A stretch of DNA of 64,000 nt. Source: Bretschneidera sinensis. Lineage: Eukaryota > Streptophyta > Magnoliopsida > Brassicales > Akaniaceae. The DNA lies in assembly GCA_023935145.1 (NCBI GenBank), contig CM043701.1, positions 69,793,317 to 69,857,316 of the forward strand, read 5' to 3'. Every line of letters starts with the position of its first letter. Positions within the stretch are counted from its first letter, which is position 1. Shown here piece after piece: positions 22,063 to 34,213 of this stretch. The position numbers were made by a program, and so were the translations under genes. The notes beneath the pieces are model-generated. The model was given only the letters and a program-made list of their open reading frames with translations, did not search any database and was not told the DNA's origin.

Positions 22063-23400
22063 TTGAAGACAAAGCAAAGCCCACCCGGGATACATAAAGA
22101 AGACTCAATCCCCATTAAGGAGGTAGTCAAGGCGGAGGTATTGAAACTATTAGATGTTGGCATTATCTACCCCATCTCAGACAGTAAATGGGTAAATCCA
22201 GTTCAAGTCATTCCAAAGAAGAGGGGGATCACAGTGGTGAAAAATGAAGATGAGGAGTTAATACCTACAAGAATAACCACTAGTTGGAGGGTATTCATCG
22301 ACTACAGAAGGCTGAACAAGGTGACCATAAAAGATAGTTGTCCCTTGCCTTTCATTGATCAGATGCTAGAAAGATTAGCTGGCTATAGTTACTATTGCTT
22401 CTTGGATGGGTATAGTGGTTATAACCAGATTGCAATAGCACCAAAGGACTAAGACAAGACCACATTCACATATCCTTTTAGCACATTTGCTTACAGAAGG
22501 ATGTCATTCGGATTATGCAATGCACCAGCCACCTTTCAAAGATGTATGATGATTATTTTTTCCGATATAGTGGAAGAATTCAGTAAGGTATTTATGGATG
22601 ATTTTAGTGTTTTTGGTTCTAATTTTGATGAATGCCTCAATCATCTTAAGAGTGTCCTCAAAGGATGTGAAGAATGCAACTTAGTGCTAAACTGGGAAAA
22701 ATGTCACTTTATGGTTCAACAAAGCATTGTGTTGGGTCATTCCATTTCCAACAAGGGTATTAAGGTGAATAAGGCCAAGATCGATATTATTTCAAAACTG
22801 CCCCCTCCTGTAACAACCAAAGGTGTCAGAAGTTTCCTTGGACATGCTGGATTCTACAGAAGATTTATCAAAGACTTTTCGAAGACCTCTAGACCCATCT
22901 GTGCACTACTAGCCAAAGATCCCAAGTTTGAATGGAATGATGAATGTATGAAAGCTTTCAACATATTGAAGAAATTTCTCACCTCTGCACCAATAATGAT
23001 GGCACCTGATTGGAGTCTTCCATTTGAGCTGATGAGTGATGCCAGAGACTTCGCATTGGGAGCTGTCTTGGGCCAAAGAATCAATAAGGTACCTCATGCT
23101 ATCTATTATGCTTCTAAAACTTTAAATGGTGCTCAGCTAAATTATTCTACTATTGAGAAATATTGTTAACTGTCATTTTTGTTTTGGAGAAGTTCATATC
23201 ATACCTGATTGGCTCTAAGGTTATTGTGTTCACTGACCATACTGCTTTGAGATATTTGTTTGCTAAGAAAGATGTAAAGCCTAGGTTGATCAGATGGGTA
23301 CTCTTACTGCAAGAGTTCGACTTGGAGATTAGAGACAAGAAGGGCGGTGAGAATGTAGTTGCAGATCACCTATCCAGGCTACCTCATGGAGAAGACAAAG
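22063..23400 (+). pseudogene. Athila-like reverse transcriptase and RNase H, broken
   Basis: The piece at 22063-22452 has WVNPVQVIPKKRG, WRVFIDYRRLNKVTIKDS and FLDGYSGYNQIAIAP, ending in a stop. The piece at 22501-23169 has MSFGLCNAPATFQRCM, the active site FMDDFSVFG, and the thumb and connection (RSFLGHAGFYRRFIKDFSK). It leads into RNase H ([35 protein letters not shown]). A frame change at about 23165 leads to [12 protein letters not shown] and [11 protein letters not shown] at 23163-23400. Active-site residues are present, but two breaks prevent one polyprotein. Confidence 0.92.
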
Positions 23401-23582
23401 ATGAGCTACCTTTGAATGAGAATTTCCCTGATGAACAATTGTTCGCAGTAGAGGTTACACTTCCATGGTATGCCGATATTGTTAATTATATAACTGCTAA
23501 GGGTTTTCCTCCAGGTATGTTTAGTCAAGAAAGGAAGCAGTTGATGTCTATATCTTGACATTACCATTAGGATGACCCCTAT

Positions 23583-24818
23583 ATGTTCAAATTTTGCCAT
23601 GATCAAATCATCAGAAGGTGTGTCTCAGAGGATGAGCATTTGAGCTTATTGCAACATTGCCATCAGTTTGCTTGTGGAGGACACTTTGGGGCCAAGCGAA
23701 CAGCTCTTACAGTATTACAATCGGGTTTTTATTGGCCTAATTTGTTTAAAGATGCATTTTCGTTTTGCAGCTCGTGTGATAGATGCCAGAGGACAGGTAA
23801 CATCTCATCCAGAAATCAGATGCCATTGCAAAATATTCATGTGGTAGAGCTTTTTGATGTATGGGGTATTGACTTCATGGGTCCTTTTCCTAACTCATAT
23901 GGCTATTTGTATATTCTTGTGGGTGTGGATTATGTGTCCAAATAGGTTGAGGTTGTCCCCTCAAAGACAAATGATCACAAAGTGGTTGTACAGTTTTTGC
24001 AGGATAACATCTTTACTAGGTTTGGGACTCCAAGAGCAATAATCAGTGATGGAGAAAGCCACTTCCATAACCAGTCTTTTGCTTCCTTGATCAAGAAATA
24101 TGGGATCACCCATAAAGTTGGCACTTCTTATCATCCTTAAACCAGTGGCCAAGTGGAGATAAGCAACCGAGAAATCAAAGGCATCCTGGAGAGGGCCGTG
24201 AATCCTAGTAGGAAGGATTGGTCTCTGCGCCTGAATGATGCATTATGGGCATATAGGACAGCATACAAGACTCCAATTGGCATGTCTCTATATCAATTAG
24301 TCTTTGGGAAAGCATGCCATCTATCAGTGGAGTTAGAGCATCGAGCATATTGAGCCATCAAGAAGTTTAACTTTGACATGAAGCAAGCAGGTGATAAGAG
24401 AAAACTGCACTTGAATGAGCTGGAAGAATTGAGGCATGATGCATATGAGAACGCCAAGCTCTACAAGGAATGAACCAAAGCATATCATGATAAATGCCTG
24501 GTTAGGAAGGAGTTTCATGTGGGATAGAAGGTGTTGATCTACAATTCCCGATTAAAACTGTTCCCAAGTAAGCTCAAGTCTCGATGGTCTGGTCCTTATG
24601 TTGTCACCAAGCTCTTCCCTCATGGCGCTTTAGAGGTTCATGGTTCTGATAGCAATTGGACATTCACGGTGAATGGACACAGAGTAAAGCCATACTTTGA
24701 AATCAAATTGCTACCAAGAGATGAAGATTTGGCACTCCAGTCTATCCAATATGCAGCAACACCAAAAGCACTTAAACCACATTTGGTGGACTTTAAGTGC
24801 CCCTTTCCAAAAGAGTAG
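23583..24818 (+). pseudogene. Athila-like integrase, broken
   Basis: The zinc region is HCHQFACGGHFGAKRT and CSSCDRCQ (23583-23945). The catalytic core follows: the first Asp in VWGIDFMGPFPN, the second in AIISDGESHFHNQ, and Glu in [13 protein letters not shown]. Stops occur near 23945 and 24138. The C-terminal part at 24531-24818 (LKSRWSGPYVVTKLFPHGAL, TFTVNGHRVKPYF) is the usual end of Athila integrase. No chromodomain is seen, in line with the lineage. Confidence 0.9.
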
Positions 24819-25687
24819 TACTGAAGCTACTGTAGAGAACGTTTGAGCAGTCCAAGCTTTGATAAACGTGTAGCTCAAGTGCCTCTATTGAGGTCAGTGG
24901 TACTGAGGCCACTAAGTACAATACACTTTTCTTCTTTGATTTTTGTTGTTTTCAATATTTTTAATTTTTTCTTCCTTTCCTCAAGTTAATTTAATGGTTC
25001 AGAACATAGGTTTGCCATTTTGTCCTTGCGATCAAGTGTAACTTAGGTGCGATCGAGCACAGCATCCTCTTCTAGTGTGCAGTGCGATTGATCACACTAT
25101 TGTCGTGCGCCCAAAAGATCACCTGTGCATCCACTGCGATCGAGCGCACTCGGGACAGAGAGTCACATAACCTATTTTAGGTCATTTTCACCCTTGCCCT
25201 TCACTCGCCCATACCCTCTGCACCGCACTCGCACACGCCCTCCTGCACTCACAGCATTCCCACTCCTCATGCCCACCTGCACTCACAGCATTCCTACTCC
25301 TCACACCCACCACACATCGCACCCACTACTTGCCGCCGCACACCACCGTTCGAACACAGCTTCACCAACCACACATCGCACAGCCACAATTTTTTTTTCT
25401 TTTTTTTTTCTCCCTTATTAACATTTTCCCCATCTCCCCACATTTTTGTTATTTCTAACAATTATAATTGCATATACAACTTGTTTTCTTTTCCTTTGTG
25501 GGTGGGTTTGGTTGTTTTGCAGGGGGTTGGAACACTTTTGGAGGTTATTGCCCACTACTTGGGTTCAGAGTCGCCCACCACCTATTCGACAAAAGTCCTA
25601 ACCGACCTTCCTAGAAGTGCGATCGAGCGCAACAACACAGTGCGATGAAATGCACCTTACTATGATCGAGCGCACCATTGCTGCCCA

Positions 25688-26710
25688 TTGCTCCCAAGAT
25701 GCCTAATAGCATTGCTTCCACATATCACGCTTCAGGAAGCCGAGCCCAGTCTTCCCGACCCACTTTTGAGCAGCAGGAGATCCTCTTTGAGACCACTTTT
25801 AACATCGACGGTGACTTCAAAAATTTTGAAGCCACTCAATGAGCTGTTCAAGAGTTCAAACGCCGCAAGTTGAAAAAGCTATTCAAACCCATCTCCTCCA
25901 CCACCTACACGAGGTTTATTGTGCAATTCTATGAGAACCTATCCTTTAACTGTAGTAGGCAGGGTGTCTTGTCCTCGTCCGTTCAAGGCAAGTACATTGT
26001 TGTGACTTCGTTAGATATTGCTGATGCACTCAAATGCAATGACGAATATCCACCTGAGGGCGCATAGTTGGCAGAGCAGCCGTAGTCTTTCTCCATTCTA
26101 GATATCATTGAAGATATGTGTGCAGGGAAATATGCAGATCGACACAATAATGCTGGCAGTCGGTCCAAATTGCCTCCACAACTTTGGCTTGTGGACTCTA
26201 TCCTACAACACAATGTGTGCCCCTTAGGATACAAGACTCAACGGTGTGATCATCTGGAGCCAAATTCCCAAATTTTGAGACCATGTACATGCCCGCCAAG
26301 TCACCACTGCAAATGCATAGGGGCTTCTGTTCTCGTTCTTACTCACTTACATCTTCAAGAAAAAAGGAATCAATGGCACCTCCACAGATGGACCAGTCAG
26401 GGTGCACCCATTCTTTGGCAAGAACCAGTGGACTCAAAGCTAATCACACATGCCAAGAAGACTTCGGGGGCCAGCACCTGCTGTTGATAGGGTAGAGGAG
26501 GACTTTAGGGAAGCTGAGGAACCTGCAGCTCGCCAGACTGGGGAAGAGGAACATGTTGAAGTGGGACACACAAAGTATCAATACCTATATGATGAGATGC
26601 CCTCTTTCAGGCATGAGCTAGTTGATATTAGACGGGAGGATACGTGCCTAGTTCACCAGCACATAAACATGTTAGAAACGCGCTTTGATAGGCAAGAGGC
26701 GATGCTCTAG
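25688..26710 (+). pseudogene. Athila 3' extra ORF (env-position region), decayed
   Basis: Between integrase and the 3' LTR several frames can be stitched by eye: MKKLFKPISSTTYTRFIVQF, then QGKYIVVTSLDIADALKCND, DIIEDMCAGKYADRH (26090-26160), LVDSILQHNVCPLGY, and a final coiled-coil-like part LYDEMPSFRHELVDIRRED at about 26570-26640. Athila elements carry an extra ORF here, sometimes called env-like, but I see no signal peptide or membrane segment, so no envelope role is claimed. Frameshifts and stops are frequent. Confidence 0.6.
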
Positions 26711-27990
26711 GCCACATGGGGGACAGTAGTGAGCAGTTGCACCCTCTAACTGAAGATGTAAAACTTAGCGCTCATAGGAGGTACCCCACAGCATATTCTT
26801 TATGTTTTTATTGTTTTTCATATTTCTTGTTACTGTTTATTTTTAGTACTTTTTGTTTTCCAGTATTACTTTAGTATTTATTTTTCAGGGACAATGAGTA
26901 CTTCAGTCTAAGTTTGGGGGTGTGCTATGAGCCATGCCAGTCCAACTAGTTCTCCATCTCCCAGGTCAGCTCTTTCCATGTTATTCACACATTGGGGACA
27001 ATGTGTAATTTAAGTTTGGGGGTATGGGAGACACATTACACACACTTTGTCCTAGTTTGTTCTTTTTTTTCATTTTAAAGAGAAGATAAACGCATGCTCA
27101 TGTTGTTTTGAAATTTTGGTTGATCTTAACAAATATTGTGATGTGATTTCATTGGTGAGCTTAAAATCTTGAACACATGATCTGATGATAGAGTTTTAAA
27201 GTTTAGTTACTTACCTTAGGCATTTGAGAATTCACATAATTGTGTAGGGTATGACATGTGATTTTAATGTATATGTTTCATGGTTTAGATGAAACCGGAT
27301 ACTTGTTGGATGGACATTTTGGCATAGAAAAGAAAAAAATTGCACAAAAAGAGAAAAATGCTCATCATTGATAAAAATTTCCACTGAGTAACTGGACCTC
27401 TTGCCTCAATAAGCAGTGAGTGTTCATGTCAAAAGGTGATAATTTTGATTGGTTGTATTAAGGCTAGTTTAGTTTCGTAGCCTTTTTTACTCGAATTAGT
27501 AAGTCCTTAGGGGTGTCTTTGCACCTAATGCCCTAAAACCATCTAGTTTGGGAGTCATTGACTCAACACTCGCTACATGGGTCAATTAGAAAGTTTAAGG
27601 GAACTAAACATGGCAGAGCCTCATAATAAAAGAAAGAAGAAAATAAAACTATGCCATTTTTGTTCATTATGATGGGAAATTCTGTGAATCTTGAGACATG
27701 GAGACATTGCACATTGAAATTATTTGGAAACTTCATATTTATGTGCTAGTTCACTTTACACTGATTCGAACTTGTGATGCCTTAGCCAGCCTCTTGTAAG
27801 TGATTAGATTTTAAAATACCTATTCATTGTGAAAAATGGGTTTATATTTTTAAGCCTGCTCATGAATGAATATCGTGGTTTTGTGTGATACTTAATTATT
27901 TTGAATACCATGAGAGATGGATTTATCTTTGCGTTCTTCGTTTTTCATTTAGTTTTTAGTTTCATATTGCTAAGGGACTAGCAATATGTA
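26711..27990 (+). other. Athila non-coding 3' region
   Basis: No coding frame can be supported here. The region carries two extra copies of the polypurine-tract word AAGTTTGGGGGT (about 26911 and 27012), besides the true tract at 27990-28002. Confidence 0.7.
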
Positions 27991-28002
27991 AGTTTGGGGG
28001 TG
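27990..28002 (+). other. Athila-like polypurine tract
   Basis: AAGTTTGGGGGTG lies directly before the LTR start TGATAAGT at 28003. Confidence 0.88.
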
Positions 28003-29321
28003 TGATAAGTGTTTAAATATTCATATTCAAGCCCCTTAATTTATATTTGTTAAGCTTTTAGTTTGTGTTATTTCATTCTATTTTATTTCCTTTCTGTATT
28101 TTCTGTGTTTTTCTAAGTTTTTGGAGAAAATAAAGCATTATGGAATTATCTAGCTTAAAGAGAAAATCTGGGAAAAGCTAGAGTCTGCCTAGTGCGATCG
28201 AGCACAGAGACCTGCGATCGAGCGCAACAGCACTCAAGCGCCCAAGCCAAGGATCGAGCGCACCTGTGCTCGCGCGCACAAGAAGAAGACTCGATCGCAA
28301 TCAGCGCTCGAGCGCACCATTCTGTGATCGAGTGCATACGTGCGCCAATAAATATTAAAATGGCTGGTCTTATTTTGGAAAGAAATGTAGGGTTTTGTTT
28401 TACGAGTTTTAAGGTTTCCATATGTTTCTAAACTCTATAAATAGGCCTGAAAACACAGAAATAGGTGGAGAGCTATGAGAGATTTTGGAGACGAATTGAC
28501 AGCTCTTCTAGGAAGTATTTTCGGGTTTATTCTTCTCCTTCTATTTTATTTTGTGAAGATGTTTAACATCAAACTCATATGTAACTAAACTAATAGCAGA
28601 GCTCGGTTGAAGCCCTAATTATGTTTTTCCATAATTCAATATTGTTAACTTTGTGATGGTTATACTATAATACTTAACTTGATTAATGCCTATTTTATTG
28701 AATTCCTCATGTGTTTGCCTGATCAACATATGCATGTGATATGGATTAGTTAATTAAATCAATTTGGATGACCGAGTCCTGGGTTTAATAATAGTAACAA
28801 AAGAAATCCACTCTGGGTTCTTGAGTTAATCAACATAGGAAACCGAGAGTATATAACATGCCTTAGGTCTCGTGGGTTTGTCGATTTTCACAGATATTAT
28901 GCTCTCTTAAAGAACAAATTAGTATACACCATGCTAAATCCTTTAAGAAAGAAAAGAGTTAAAGTATACACCATGCCTAACTCGTTGCCTTAGGGAAATC
29001 AATAGCTTAAAGAGAATACACCATGCCCTTAGGTTGACAACATTAGGTATTCATAATATGATTAAAACACTGGCACACTATTTTATCAGGAAAGCATGAT
29101 TAGTAGTGGATATCAAAGCCCTATACTTTTATCATTATCGAATCAAATTCACTTTTTCTTTGTCTAGTTTTATATTGTGAAATTAATTTTAAATCAAAAT
29201 TTACCAATCCCTGTGGGAATGATCTCACACTTGCACACTATACTACTATGTTGACCTTGTGCACTTGCACGTAAAACGTTCAATTATTTTCTTATTAATT
29301 TGGGTAGATTTTTGCACAACA
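28003..29321 (+). mobile_element. Athila-like 3' LTR
   Basis: The LTR is 1,319 bp with a TATAAATA box at 28436-28443 and the same GATCGAGCGC words (28190-28340) as the 5' LTR. It ends GCACAACA, followed by the AGCGA duplication. Confidence 0.92.
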
Positions 29322-29445
29322 AGCGATCGTCATGCTTTTGCCTTACGAAGGGATATTTGTCGTCTACGGTAACCTCTAAGGTTGGTGGGAGTTTTGGATT
29401 TCGGTTGTTGAAGTGCGATTCATGATTCATGTTTCTAGTCAACAT
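29322..29445 (-). pseudogene. Tat-like gag, N-terminal part
   Basis: From the ATG at 29445-29443 the minus strand reads MLTRNMNHESHFNNRNPKLP and then EVTVDDKYPFVRQKHDDR, up to the Athila insertion. The next codons resume in frame at 17786. The ATG is close behind the primer site at 29472-29492, as expected for gag. Confidence 0.75.
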
Positions 29446-29471
29446 TGTCTAACATAAGAGTTCTTTATTTA

Positions 29472-29492
29472 TTTTCCTACAGACCGCGCCAA
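29472..29492 (-). other. Tat-like primer binding site
   Basis: The minus strand reads TTGGCGCGGTCTGTAGGAAA, close to the Tat/Retand form TGGCGCCGTCTGTGGGAA. It lies 8 bp from the LTR edge at 29501. Confidence 0.75.
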
Positions 29493-29500
29493 TTTATTAA

Positions 29501-29902
29501 TGTCAAAAACTTGACGGACAATCCTACATGTGTCGCAGAGACTTACAAACACTAAAGAAAGTAAACCAAAAGTCGTCTAAAGGTTTTTGATTTCCAATGG
29601 AACTTTTCGGCTCTCAAGTCAGTACTCTATAGGAGGGGTGAGAGTATTGAAAGAGCTAGAGATTTTTTGTCATACATGTGAAGTGATAGGAGCCCCCTTT
29701 ATATAATGCTTTATAGTGGAGTCTAATTAGGAAAAATATTCTGGAAGTGACTTATTCTCCAAGAATTAGGGTTTTTGCCTTGCTAGAGGTTTCGAGTGAA
29801 GTTACTGTTTTGCCCTTGGCCATGCGCCACCTTCTAACGAGCTGACATCCTTGAGTTTTTCCATGTTTCATTATTCAATTGGTAAGAGAAAATTACCCCA
29901 CA
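29501..29902 (-). mobile_element. Tat-like 5' LTR
   Basis: On the minus strand it starts TGTGGGGTAATTTTC and ends GTTTTTGACA, about 402 bp. A clear TATA box (TATATAAAGGGGGC) lies at about 29692-29706. The partner LTR is not in the window. Confidence 0.72.
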
Positions 29903-30047
29903 TCATGAATAAAAAAAATTATGCAAATCTTCTTTCAAGGAGTTTGTTCCCAATAAAATTGAAAATTTTAATCTCAATTAGTACAAACATCAGAATTACA
30001 TTCAGTCTAAAGAATATTTTCAACTAATAGCCTTTGCTTTGGCTATG

Positions 30048-31645
30048 TATCATTGTACGCACCATTGGACATAGTTGTTACCCATGAGTTGATAGTTAAG
30101 TGGGCTGTGTGGTGATCTATATGAGTTCTATGCAGCAAGTGTGGCCTGGTTGTGGGGTAGCTGTGCATCAAATATGTGTCAGCAGTGTGTTAGAGTGGCA
30201 CAATAGTATTTTTGTAAATATTTTATTTATGCTATGGAAATTAATGAGAATTTTTTAGAAGTATCTTGAAGATGCACATAGTGTTATGGTATGCTTGGAG
30301 TTGGTAGATTGCGTAAATTCTATTTATTAAAGGATTATGATGGCTCAAGCATGAGGTATATTTTCTACTGGTAATGCTTAAAATGACTTCAGACTCTTTA
30401 GAAGGGACATGGTGTCGACCTCTCCACCACCCCTAATGTGCGCACATGGGCCATAGTTGGGATATTGTTTGAGACATGTATAGGCACTACGTGAGCCTCT
30501 CAAGGTAACTTGGGGTAAGAGTTTGGGGCCACTAGAGGGTGACTCGAGCCTCCTTGAAGCTAGGAGCTTCATGGACAGTGTAAGTGGCTCGTATGCACTA
30601 TATTGCACTCTTCTCCCGTGCTTGTGGCTTTACCCTACGTTCACTATCGTGTGGGCTATTAGATATAATCTTGGTACTGTGTGCGCAAGTAGTGTGCGGT
30701 TCTCATGTGGCTATGAGGCACTCATGGGGACATATTCGGTTAAGTTGTGGGCTGTGTGCAAGAAACCATATCAGCGTGTGTGCAGACTATTGGTTCTGTT
30801 ATGGGCTATCATTAGTGTTTTCAGCACAATGATGGGAGGCAATGTGCATTAGTGGGCGAGTTGCTCATCAGCTATCTTCAGTTGGGCTTGCAGGTAGTGT
30901 ACGTGCAGTTAGGCTTGAGAATTGGTTGCGCGTAGTCAGATTTGTGGGCGGTTGGCTCTCGGTTAGGATGGTGGAATATCATCCATGTGTCTAGCACAAG
31001 GAAAGAGGGATTGCACTTCAATGTGCAAGCGGCAAATTAGCGATCAACATAATAAGGGGCAATATAGTGCTTCTTTAGTGGGCAAACATGTAAGAGGGAT
31101 TGCAAGTGAGTGAGCTAGGAATTGACATAAATGAAAATTTTGTGGCATTTCTAGGATATCTTAGTGTTCCAATGGGACTTTACTCATGTGTTCCTAATTG
31201 GGTAAGTGTTCTTTATTGGGGTCTAAAAGCACGAGGGTTTATGAGGACTATTAGCTCACGTATGTGGCTATTCGGGTTAGTGGGAAGTTGCAATTGATTC
31301 GAGACGAGTGCACTAACCTTTGAGACATGGGTAAGTATCTTACAGGTCTTGGCATCAAGTATGTTGGGTCTTGAAAACTTTCGTATCAGTTGAGAATTGG
31401 AGGCACTTTAGGACAGTTACTTAGTAGCGAGCCAAGCTTTGAGCAGAGACCTTGGGTGCTTGTGTGTGTACTCGAGTTAATTTCTTGGTATTGCAGTTTG
31501 AGTTTCAAAGAAAGCAAATGAGTCTTATGGCTTCTAAATGGTTGTCTTGCGAGTTCTTGAGGAGAATAAATGCTGGATGAGACTTGGAAAAGTTTTGGCG
31601 CCCCACGATCCTATGGATTTAGGGCAAATCTGGCGGACCGTGACA
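30048..31645. mobile_element. Probable solo LTR (1,598 bp)
   Basis: The segment begins TATCATTGTACGC and ends GGACCGTGACA. It is flanked by the 5-bp repeat CTATG at 30043-30047 and 31646-31650. The ends would be the perfect inverted pair TGTCA/TGACA if the first G had mutated to A. The sequence is richer in G than its surroundings and has no credible protein. The lineage cannot be assigned, though the phrase GAGACGAGTGCACTAACC near its right end looks like plant Gypsy LTR sequence. No other copy is present for comparison. Confidence 0.6.
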
Positions 31646-31650
31646 CTATG

Positions 31651-34160
31651 GTAACTTCACTGCTACTGATTATCATATCAAGCTGTGGATGAAGTTTAAA
31701 CATGAAAATAATCAAGAACAGATAGAGATCACTAATAGCATTCGGAGATTAAAATTTAACACAAACAATTACTTACATCAGATCCTTAATTGCTCAAATT
31801 ATCAGATCCAACAACTCCAGAAAAGAAAAAGATTTCATCTTCACTAAAAATAATATCCATCCCATCACAGTTAAATTTCTAAAGAAACCATTCAATTAAA
31901 CCAATAGAGCACAGAAAAAAGACAATATTCTACAATGGGTTTTTTCAAATAATGTAAAAATGTATAAGAACCCTCTTGGAACCTTAATTCAAATGAAAAG
32001 AATTTGAAAATTAGTAACAAGGCCAGTGAAAAGAAAGCTTAGAAAGAAAGTTACCTGCTCATATTACAAGGTGTTCTAATTTCTCCCGTCTCTAGGACTT
32101 CCTCTGCTCATGATATAGGTTATTAAAAGGGAGAGAGAGACTCAAGTAAAAGCTAACAAAATACTTTGATGGATGGAAAAGGTCAACAAAGGAGAACAGA
32201 GGTCCAGAGGGACGAAAAGGAGTGAAATGCGAAGGAGAAGAGAAGTTGTAAGGGGAGGACGCAAGTGTGATTAGCAACTGAGTGAGGTTTTGTGAATGAT
32301 CGCATGCACAGCAGCGAATGACAGAACCAAGGACACTTTGGGAATTTAAATTTTTCAGAAGGGTGAAATTGAAACGCTAAGGGACCATCCCTTTGTCCCT
32401 TTTATATTTAGCATAGATACAATTGATTACTATGTGAATTGCTTTTGAATGTATTGTAAAATTGCTATTTACAATAGAGGCAATTACTACTAATGTGGAA
32501 GGCAATTTTAATAGAGACGACCATCAGTGTACCACGCTTGCTTTCTTGTATTGCCAATTCCATTAGAATCCAGAATACCTACACTTTTTAAAATACTAGC
32601 AGGAAGAGCTCCGCACATGTTTCTCTCCCAGTTAGTTCTGTTGAAAAAAGAGAATCCACATTTTGAAAATTCAAATATTTAATTATAGTTTCTCTAGGAC
32701 ATGAGTTTATTTTTGCATTAATAATATCATTTTTTTCTCAATAAAAAAGAAGAAAAGAACCAACCCAGAAATAAATTATAGCGCAGAGTGATATGGAAGT
32801 TCAAATGTTTGATTATACTTCCTACTGGATATTGAGATAGCAAAGAATTTCATTTATTAAAACAAACCAAAATAATCTTGTGATCAATCAAGAATAATCA
32901 ATTAACAGAATATACAAAGTATAAAGATCCCTAACTGGTGTATACCAACCACCATGATAACATATATAATAATGATCTCTGACTGGTATATATTCTAAAG
33001 ATTTGAATAAGAAACAAAATAGGGAAGTTCCGTGGTCTTATCACCATTTTGAACGGAATAGAGAGTTCTGACAAACAATCAGATCAAAACAAATCATTAC
33101 ATCTCTTAGAAATTGGCAAGAAACATTAGTTCAAAACACTATAAAGTAAAAAATAAAGAGTAGGAGATATTTTTTGAGACGAAGGCTAATTCATCCTTCT
33201 GATAAGGATGAAGAAAATACAACGGATAACAATTCTAACCCACCATAAGCACTTTATTAATATTCAATTTTTTCAAAGTTGTCTATGATATCAAACGTAA
33301 TTAGCAATTGTACAAACAGATAAACCTCAAATCAACCACCATAATACATACAAAGAATTTAGAGGTCAGTTGGCGTCCTTAGTTTAGTTCTTTAAGAATT
33401 TATTTATGTAGTAGCTTCCCCTCTAATCTCGAGACTCTACTAAAGCTTAGGTGGTGGGCATTCAACCTCCTAACTCCTAAGGTTAAAGCAAAAATATTCG
33501 CAAATTAACAAAATTGATTCCAGACCGACACATGAATTTATTTTTATCATTGCTTTGCATTATTTCCCAAGGGACTTGTAAACTTTTTTCATTCAAAGGG
33601 ATATCTAGTTATGGTTAATTTTCATGTAGAAAAAAGGTATAAATTACTATTCATGATATTCACGATCTTTATGAAAAATGAAAATGCTAAAAGAATATCG
33701 TTAACACCGAAAAGAAATTAACAATGTTATGCAAGAATCTAAAATTACAATGTTATAACAGGAGCTACTTATAAAAAAAATGTTATAACAGAAGAGCTGT
33801 GCACATATTGCCGTCATTTGGTTCCTTAGTTTGGTGTGCATCCATTAAATAGTAACAAAAAAAAAAACACGAAAAGAACAATAGTAATTACCAAGTACAA
33901 TGCTGTCCTCCTACGAACTTAGACCAACGCAAAATTGTACAAAGCAATAATCCCTAAAAACCACATAAATCACGAACTGAATCAAAACAAACAAATGACT
34001 CTCCAAATGCTTCCACTTCCAAAAGTTTACAAATTTGGTTCAAAAAACCACATCTTAAAAGAAAGAACATTTTCCAAAAGCCATGAGGGCAATGATGGCT
34101 CTGGATCTCCAAAATCTGAATTAAACACTCAAATTGCAAGTGATGTAGCTCGGATAATAA
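31651..34160. other. AT-rich DNA without a supported gene
   Basis: There is no reading frame with recognisable similarity. On the minus strand, 32300-32060 looks like a leader (TC-rich, an ATG at about 32116, a GTAACT donor-like site at about 32055), but the short frame after that ATG stops within ten codons. A 9-bp stem hairpin lies at about 33189-33209 (TCATCCTT ... AAGGATGA). Confidence 0.5.
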
Positions 34161-34213
34161 GTTTAATTATATAAAGCATAAAAAGAATTGTTAGAAATCT
34201 GGAATTGGGGTAC

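Larger units (their letters stand above)
17787..29321 (+). mobile_element. Complete Athila-like Gypsy element (11,535 bp)
   Basis: Two LTRs of almost equal length (17787 to about 19104, and 28003-29321) start TGATAAGT. AGCGA lies at 17782-17786 and 29322-29326 as target duplication. Plus-strand order is LTR, Asp-type primer site, gag, protease, RT, RNase H, integrase, a long 3' region with a degenerate extra ORF, polypurine tract, LTR. RT wording such as PFIDQMLERLAG and FLDGYSGYNQIAIAP is characteristic of Athila. Stops and shifts occur in all coding parts. Confidence 0.92.

Noticed and set aside
25125..25421. 98-codon frame rich in Pro, Thr and His
   Set aside because: It is CCAC-rich low-complexity DNA in the non-coding part between Athila integrase and the extra ORF.
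25688..26710. Functional envelope gene in the Athila element
   Set aside because: No signal peptide, membrane segment or cleavage site is seen, and the frame is broken repeatedly.
28155..28431. Overlapping frames on both strands rich in Arg, Ala and Ser
   Set aside because: They come from the GATCGAGCGC words in the Athila LTR; the equivalent frame in the 5' LTR is not preserved in length.
30378..31297. Several 65-109 codon frames on both strands
   Set aside because: They lie inside the probable solo LTR, overlap each other and show no recognisable domain.
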